Below, piece after piece: positions 57,301-64,000 of a stretch of 64,000 nt of DNA (position 1 is the first letter of the stretch; each line of letters begins with the position of its first letter). Both the position numbers and the translations under genes were made by a program. This DNA comes from Sistotremastrum niveocremeum HHB9708 (lineage: Eukaryota > Basidiomycota > Agaricomycetes > Sistotremastrales > Sistotremastraceae). The notes beneath the pieces are model-generated. The model was given only the letters and a program-made list of their open reading frames with translations. It was not told the DNA's origin and searched no databases. The DNA is taken from assembly GCA_001630475.1 (NCBI GenBank), contig KV419405.1, forward strand, positions 421,396 through 485,395. Reading direction: 5' to 3'.

Positions 57301-60300
57301 TTGAAATCGTTAACGCATCCTTCTGAACCAATTGATAGAGAGCATCAACAGCTGCCACTCTAAGCGGTCTCCGAGAAGAAGAAAGATGTCCTCGGAATTG
57401 TCTGACGACATCAGGGATATCGACATGATCTGGAGCGAACATCAAGAAATGTTGGATGCACTTGATAGCTTCAACGCAGATCGCCTCGTCAGGTTCCAAC
57501 GCAGATTCTTGGACTAGATCAAGAATAAGAGTGCGTGTGCGATGAGAGTCTTGCAATTCTGGTCCCATCACGGCCATAACAGCATCAATAATACGACATA
57601 TGACCAAATAAGCCGGCAAGTCTCCTCGAACATTCCCGTTGATCAGAGTGCCACCTTCAGCTTCATGCGCTTCTGAGGCATAAAGCTTGTAAAGCATGCC
57701 GAGGGTGCCTGAAATGAATGGCGAATAGGACAAGCTGGCTGCATTGATCACTTCGTTCAATGCATTAAGCGCCCAAAAGTGAACCAAAGGGTGGGGATCA
57801 TTGCTAAGAGACATCAAGACGTTCACAGTTGTCTTGATAAGTGGCCCGGCAGCCAAACCACCGACATGCGAATGGATCGCACCAAAGGTGAGAGCACAGC
57901 CAGCCCGGGCATTAGGTTCTCGATTGTTGACGACAAGCTCGACCAATTGACTGACTTGATTGGTCAAGAAATTGGATCCGGCCAAGCTCGCCAAGCGTCC
58001 TATGGCTTCGCTACCAACGGCACGAAGATGCTCATCCTGGTGGATAATTGCGTCCTTCAAGAAGTCCACAAGCACAGAAGCAATCTGCGGGTTTCCCAAG
58101 GTCTCTCGAGCCAACCTCTGCTGTGATCCTGTCATGTTCATACTGATTCGTAATGTCAGGAGAATTGCGACCGTTGCGTTGTAGATGACGGCCGCTTTCC
58201 TCCCAACATTCCTCTCCAATTTCGCTGAACGCGCCGAGTCTACAAGAAGGGATACGATTTTCAAGGACGTAGCTGTGTCTTGGAGGGGGAGAAGAGAAGA
58301 AAACAATTCAATAGATGAATCTACAGCAGCTGAAGATGCGGGGTTGGAGGCCGGCCAGTCAAGCAAGTTGGTGTGGTATCTCAGATCACAGATTGACAAC
58401 GGATCATGTTCCAAAGATGCCAAAACAGGTCGCTTAATCTGTAGAATTAAAGGAGTTAGCCCGAAACGCAATCTGAGAACATGCTACACACCAGGGAGTC
58501 AATGGCATCATCGATTGTATCACGATTCAATCGGTTGCTAGACAAAGTTGCAGGCAGTGACTCATCAGCTAAACCCGCTTTCTCTTCCAGGGCTTTGAGA
58601 GTCGTCACGCCATATCCATATCCATCAGCGGCTTGCCAGACGCTCGTAAATGTGCCCGCGCTTGATGCAATTGCTGCCTGCATCGTGGATCCCGCATAGC
58701 CATCAGGACTGGCAAACAAAGTCACTGCGCTTTGTAACAGAGCGACTTGCGTCGTTTCGGGTAAACTTGCGTATCCCAAGGCATAGAAGCATTGATATAC
58801 GCGTCGTCGAAGTAGAGCTTCACGCACTGTAGGGGTCATTGGTACATGCGACGAGGACGATAACATCATCTGCATAGCTTGTTGCTGCTCAGAGACATCA
58901 AGAGTGGCCTGGTGAGCAAGGAAAGCATTACTAAACGCAAGGACATTGTTTAGGAGTGACGAAAGTCGACGAGCAACGTCGAGGGTCACGAGTGCAGGAG
59001 AGTTATGCCTCAAGAATGCAAGAATCGCGCTTAAAGCACATTCTCGAACATGCAGAAGAAACATCCATTCCAGGCCACTCCTACCGGTGCCCGCTGATGT
59101 GTCTTTAGATGTTGGCTTCGGAAGTGCATTACGCCATAACACCATCAACTGAGGAAGTTGAGCGCGAACAAAGTTTGGACCGAGAGTCATGAGAGAAGAT
59201 ATAGCTGTCCATGCTACTTCTACTTCAACGTCTGCAACCTTGAGGTCATGTTCACTGGCCTTCTTCAGTAGAGAAATCGCAAGGTCAAGGACCTTGGCTG
59301 AAAGATCGGATGAAACATAAAGGGGTCGGGAAGGGATCACAGCAAATAGCGCTGATAAACCGTAGGCATGCCCTAGCGCCTTTGGGACAACTTCCGATGA
59401 CAGCGTCGCAGTAGTGGCATTAGCGAGATGCGCAATATCCCGCTGGAGGAGTTCCATCACAGAAAGTATGAAAGCAGGTAACCGAAGGGGTGTGGAAAAA
59501 CAAAAACATCGAAGAGCCCATGCACTTGTAACACGGACCGAATGAGAAGGATGAGAAAGTAGTTTGATGAGAGGATCGAATAGAGCGTCCTAAAACGTCG
59601 ATATCTCAGAATACATGGCATGTACGAAGCTGCTCAACATACCTGAACAGGAGGAGGTGCATTTCCCATCTGACCCACAAGTCCTGCAACTTCTCTTAAG
59701 AAGATTACAAGCACATCCTTGTGGGGGGCCTTCTCGCCCGGCATAAGCGCCGGCCACTTTTTCAGATATCCGAGACCGAGCTCTCGTGCGGCTCCAATCT
59801 GACCTTGTTCACTGAGCATACGCACTCCGATAAGATCCCTTAACAAAACTGAGACACCGTGACGAACAAGTAGTTCATCGTATCGGGTGTTAAAATTGCG
59901 TGGAAATGGATACGAAATGATGTGGTCGGCGAGATGCTTGACAATGATGGCGTAATTATTCTCAACGAAGGATGACCCTAGTGCGGTGAAGAGCGAGGCA
60001 TAGAAGTCGAAGATCCCTATTCGAGTTGCACGGGAGGAGGCAGGCTTGTTGAAGTGCGCGGAGAGTTGATGAAGCATGTCCTCTGGAGTCATAATCATTT
60101 TTGGCGTTTCGGTAGAGGTGTTTGTAGGAGGAGAGATATCTTCGTCATCCTGATCATTGTCTCGCCCTTTGGCTTGCTTTTTTCCTGTTTCTGGAGGAGG
60201 CACCGCCTTGAGAGTTTGCGTCGAAGAAAGGATATGTCCCGCGAGGCGTGCTAATGCGCGACGTGTCGGGGAATCGGCAGAATCGAGGGAACGCACACAG

Positions 60301-61299
60301 AGAGTTACTATAGACTCCACTTCGGCGACAGTTCGATGTGCATCGTTCGAAGGGTAAAGGATAAGAAGAACCTGATTGTTTGATCTCATTAAAGACAACG
60401 GGTACAGTATTAGAGCAATGACCACATTACCTCTGTAGCCGCACGCTGCACGCTGAGCGATCTGTCGCTAAGAGCGTTCTTCGCTTGCTTCAGAACATCC
60501 TTCATCGCGTTTTCCGTACACGCACGCGCAGCAGTGGACAGGGATTTTCGTAACATGACGAAAGCATGGTATCGAATAAGTATTGGCTACGAAGGAGGCT
60601 AAGTGATCAAGTCCAGACGCGAAGGGACGAGCACACAAACATTAGATGAAGCTTTTGCAAGCTTGACTGCCAATAACGCGATTTCGGTCATGAAAGACAT
60701 AACCTAGAGCCTCGTTGAGCCTCCAAAATCTACTTGAGATTCAATTTCATACGTACCTGAGTTCCCAACGAGCTCATAATCTCCCCTACGCAGTACAGTG
60801 CTGCCCTTTGATGAAGTTGTTAAAGACAGCTCTACTTCAACAGTGGAATCGGGGCTTACACTTTCGCTAAGTCTTTCTGAAGCAGCTTGACGTCTCCAGC
60901 AATCTTGAGGAAGATTTGGAGTGTGTCGAATAGGGTCTTGGTCTCTCCCTTCTGGTAGACGAGCACAAGACATCGACCGGCGACGTTACGGATTGGACGG
61001 CCAGGTAAAGGAAAACCATCGGCGGCACAGACAACCTTGACTAATGTAGCAAGAAGTTTCGTTTGAGAGCTCTTGATGAGATCCTAATGCTTGGGTTAGA
61101 CTTGTCCTAGCAAAGACGCAGTGCACGCGTGCCGGTGTGAGTGATCTCAGAGCTTTCTCTGCAGAGCAAAGCCACTGAAAGAGATGAATCTCTCCATCAT
61201 CTCCCGTTATCTGCGACTACTTACCCATCAATGTCGGTATAACTGACGCGAGAAGACTGAACTTACTTCATCAAGATGCAGGTCCCCCTCCTTCGACAT
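54303..61299 (-). CDS. LAA1: Large HEAT-repeat protein, Laa1/HEATR5 family
   Basis: AP-1 clathrin adaptor accessory protein acting at the trans-Golgi/endosome. The start at 61299 (MSKEGDLHLDE) splices to WLCSAEKALRSLTPAR and then DLIKSSQTKLLATLVKVV, PGRPIRNVAGRCLVLVYQKG and ETKTLFDTLQIFLKIAGD, the family N-terminus. Many exons of helical repeats follow, including ALGHAYGLSALFAVIPSRPL, GPNFVRAQLPQLMVLWRNAL, VREALLRRRVYQCFYALGYA and GCALTFGAIHSHVGGLAAG, ending LRSF at 54303. Total length is about 2,000 residues, as expected. It is the longest gene in the window. I did not thread every exon, so small errors in boundaries are possible. Confidence 0.88.
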
Positions 61300-61636
61300 G
61301 ATGGGTGGCACGGGCGATGGCGTTCCCACTGAGGAATATTCCAAGAGGGCTACTGCTGACTTCTGCGTTCAAAGTGAGCCCAAGACTGGCTGTAAGCACC
61401 CAGGCTTTCGAGTTGTCGTTGTCGCTCAAGGCAAATCAGGAAACACAAGAGCACTTACGTCAGCACATCACGGGCGCCTAATAATTTGCCATGTTTGTCG
61501 CGAGCGCTAAGTGCTATCTCACTGGCTTGAGAACAACATCTTTGGTACCGGAAAATAACAGGAAACGATAGACTAAAAAATTCTAGGCATAGACTCCGAT
61601 ATGAGATCAAGTGTCTTGCTGATCAGGAGGGTGCAT

Positions 61637-62229
61637 TAGTGTTTGGTAGGGTCGGGTCATTTGGCCCTGACCCGACCCGACCCGACCCCGAACCACCAAA
61701 ACCCGTGGCTGTCCTGACCCTGGGTTGCGGGTCTGGGTCAAAGGTTTGCGCAAACCCAGACCCAACCCAAGGTGACCCAAGCCAATATTTAATATATTAA
61801 TTAATATAAATAATGATTTTTCGACTATAATGTGTAATGTTGAGGGCACATTGGTCCTCCCAAAGTGTAATCTGAGGCTGGGGAAGGCAAAAGCAAGCCT
61901 GCCTAGCATATATACGAGCATTTTTCACACTGTCATTGTTACTCTTGTGATTTGTTGGTGCTATAATCTCAAAATTGAGAGCTCTGGTGCAGTGTAGAGG
62001 TGTTGTGCTGTGAAGGGAGTTGTTACACAACAAAAGACATCATATTATAGTGTTTGGAAGCGATTTTATACGCCTCAGAATATTTAAAATCTTTTGTATC
62101 TCTGACCCAAGGTCATGACCCCGAACCAACCCAGACCCAGCCCAGACCCAGCCACTCGGGTCCGGGTCAGAGCTCTGATGCGACCCTATTCTGGCCCAAC
62201 CCAGCCCGACCCGACCCATCCAAACACTA
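61637..62229. mobile_element. hAT-like MITE, GGGTC-word family
   Basis: Left end TAGTGTTTGGTAGGGTCGGG; the right end reversed is TAGTGTTTGGATGGGTCGGG. An exact 8-bp duplication GGGTGCAT lies at 61629-61636 and 62230-62237. Both subterminal regions (61650-61780 and 62105-62220) are arrays of GACCC/GGGTC words; the centre is AT-rich with no coding capacity. Length 593 bp. Confidence 0.88.
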
Positions 62230-62483
62230 GGGTGCATTATCTTCCGTGATTTCGTGAACACTTATTTTCAACTTTCAAAGCTGCCTCAGTTCCTTAAGTG
62301 AAGATAGGCGCACTCGTGGTTTATGATAACATTGTCATACTCAACTATAACAGGATATCGACTAAATATTAGTCAATGCAACAATTCAAGGGTCAAAAAA
62401 ATCCTCGTCGGAAAGAAAGAAGGACTTGGAATTGCTCTGGTCAAGCGAGCACGTGCGAACGACGCTTGGTCGGTTTCTTGGCT

Positions 62484-63800
62484 TTAGAGACACTGCAAAA
62501 AAGGAGTAATTGAGCCCTAGGATATTCACAAGTGACAATTAGATTGACCTGAGAGTAATAAGTGGGCGCAACGGCGCTGCAAGTATAGCCAGAGACACAA
62601 GACGTGGGACCGTTCAAGTTATAGCCAGCTCCGCCTATCCAGAGCTCAGTCAAAGTTTTTTTTAATCAGCGCTTCAACATACCGCATTGCCCCCAGTGAG
62701 TTTGTCCCGGCGTAATGATAGGTGTCCTCGTGCTAATGGTAGTAGTTATGGTCGATGTTGTGGGTGTAGGGCTCAAAGGAAAACTCGAAGTGCTGAATAA
62801 GGTTTAACACGAATACCGGCATTTTACAGGTACCCGTGAGTTAACCTGCCCAGGTACCTCCTTATGTAAGCAAGGGGCAGGTGGCAGGTGCTGGCTTTCC
62901 TGGAAAAAATTGTCATTTTGAGGTACCTTAGGCAGGTTAACCTGTCATTTTTGGCAGGGGACCTGCCAGACCTGCCAGGTACCTCCCTGTTATTGGCAGG
63001 TGGCAGGTTAGGCCTTTTCTGAAAAAAACAGTGGTAGGTACCTGCCAACAGGTACCTGAGTTAGGCAGGTTAGTATTCGTGTTAAACCTTAGTGCTGAAT
63101 GGCGATTTACAGGAGTCTGTCCCTTGTACATCTGGATTAGTCACTGTGTAGCCAGTTGTGGTACCAGGAGATCCAGTCTAAAATTCGTGAGTCATATGTT
63201 TATTAGTTCTGTGTGCAGGGAGATTATTACCCCAAGCGTCTGTTTGTTTGTTTATCAGCGGATTTTCAGAATGCGAGTCAGGGAGTACGACAAATACTTA
63301 CGGTGGTAGCTGTGCAAGACACCCCGGGCACAGGGGACTTATCACTAGGGTAAAAAGACGACTGCAAATCGCCCTAAAAGCGTCGGAGTTCCTCCATTAG
63401 GGAACTCCGGCGGTTTCCAGACCTCGCAAAGCAGGCTTTACCTTATTGTCATAAGTCCTGGGTGCCCGGAGTGAGAGACAGGGCATGATAGAGACGCGTT
63501 TGGAGGCCCAATACAATGAGCGGTGCAGAGGTCGTAGACAATGGTGTTAAAGGCCGTTGCAGTCGGAGCCGGTGTCGGCTAAGTTCACATATTCAGCTCT
63601 CTGTGGGACGTACTAGTGTCAGAAAAATCAAGTTACCGGGGGCGTGGTAGGGCAGATTGTCAGATATCCAGTACCAGGGTATTCCAAAGTATATGTCGGA
63701 CAGCAAGAAGCTGATGGGCCCGAAGTTGGAGTGCTTCTGGTCCTCGTAGGTATAGTGGTAACCGGGACTGATTTGGCAAGCACCTATGAAGAAAGGGTCA
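62484..63800 (-). pseudogene. Secreted CBM1-bearing protein broken by a MITE, 5' end missing
   Basis: The C-terminus is a fungal cellulose-binding module (CBM1): WGQCGGAGYNLNGPTSCVSG, YTCSAVAPTYYSQ, then CL and stop at 62484 after a last intron. Upstream is a Ser/Thr/Pro linker (PTPTTSTITTTISTRTP). Further exons give TGSPGTTTGYTVTNPDVQG, PVPGVSCTATT, and a Cys-containing stretch FNTIVYDLCTAHCIGPPNAS. A MITE at 62798-63091 splits the linker. Joining the two sides at one copy of the duplication restores the frame, while the inserted element gives a stop four codons in. Any catalytic domain is not visible; the gene is cut again near 63805 by another element. Confidence 0.65.
62798..63091. mobile_element. 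hAT-like MITE, GGCAGGT-word family
   Basis: Perfect 19-bp terminal inverted repeat TAAGGTTTAACACGAATAC at both ends, with the 8-bp duplication GTGCTGAA at 62790-62797 and 63092-63099. The 294-bp interior is built from GGCAGGT/ACCTGCC and GGTACCT words. It is inserted in the linker-coding sequence of the CBM1 gene. Confidence 0.9.
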
Positions 63801-63804
63801 GACA

Positions 63805-64000
63805 TAGTGTTCCAAGGTCCAGTTGCCGTGACCAGTGGCAACCGGCAGTCGCAACCGGACCGTGACCGGACTGCAGTTGCCGGTCGCCTAGGATCTTGGA
63901 AAATCAGGCAACCGGCAACTGCAGTCATGACCGGTCGTGACCGTGGTCGCAACCGAGGACCCTTAAGGGTCCCCAGCCAGGGTATCCAGAGGGTATTTTG
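63805..64000. mobile_element. Second copy of the TTCCAAGGTCCAGT hAT-like family, truncated by window edge
   Basis: It begins TAGTGTTCCAAGGTCCAGT, almost the left end of the MITE at 24740, and continues with the same CAGTTGCC, GACCGG and CAACCGG words. No right terminal repeat is visible before the window ends, so its size and target duplication cannot be judged. Confidence 0.65.

Noticed and set aside
61298-61510. Plus-strand frame starting at the LAA1 start codon
   Set aside because: Short, mostly upstream spacer, no features.

Overview
The window is nuclear DNA of a filamentous basidiomycete, most likely an agaricomycete. Almost every gene is cut by introns of about 50-70 bp, including microexons of 4, 5, 16 and 19 nt. 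Conserved fungal housekeeping genes recur (Cgi121, FUR1, Rrp8, Prp31, Isu1, Ssu72, 1-Cys peroxiredoxin, Rbx1, Laa1/HEATR5). Coiled-coil F-box genes, a CBM1 protein and TIR transposons complete the agaricomycete look. I cannot name the species.

Layout. 1-9 kb: a truncated sphingolipid delta-8 desaturase, a hairpin-rich repeat array, the KEOPS subunit Cgi121, a second tandem array, a small hypothetical protein and a secreted class 3 lipase. 9-19.5 kb: an accessory zone with a GPCR exon relic, an unrecognised multi-exon gene, two C2H2 zinc-finger paralogs in inverted orientation and an intact 7-TM receptor between them. 20-31 kb: an HtrL/YibB-type type II membrane protein, then a 7.9-kb two-gene TIR element that carries a nested hAT-like MITE and an assembly gap, then a mucin-like single-pass membrane protein. 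33-41.3 kb: a second GPCR, a diverged zinc-finger paralog, an RTC3/SBDS-like gene, FUR1 and a third close zinc-finger paralog. 42.5-61.3 kb: a dense, conserved block of Rrp8, Prp31, Isu1, an F-box protein, Ssu72, peroxiredoxin, Rbx1 and Laa1. 61.3-64 kb: a CBM1 gene broken by a MITE, and further hAT-like elements.

The most unusual content is the GPCR/zinc-finger paralog cluster. It holds two intact 7-TM receptors plus one relic, and four zinc-finger genes of identical exon plan that share a promoter block; two of them sit in a 1.9-kb inverted duplication around a receptor. The structured repeat array at 1.5-2.2 kb and the several TIR elements with exact target-site duplications, two of which break reading frames that the empty site restores, are also worth attention.
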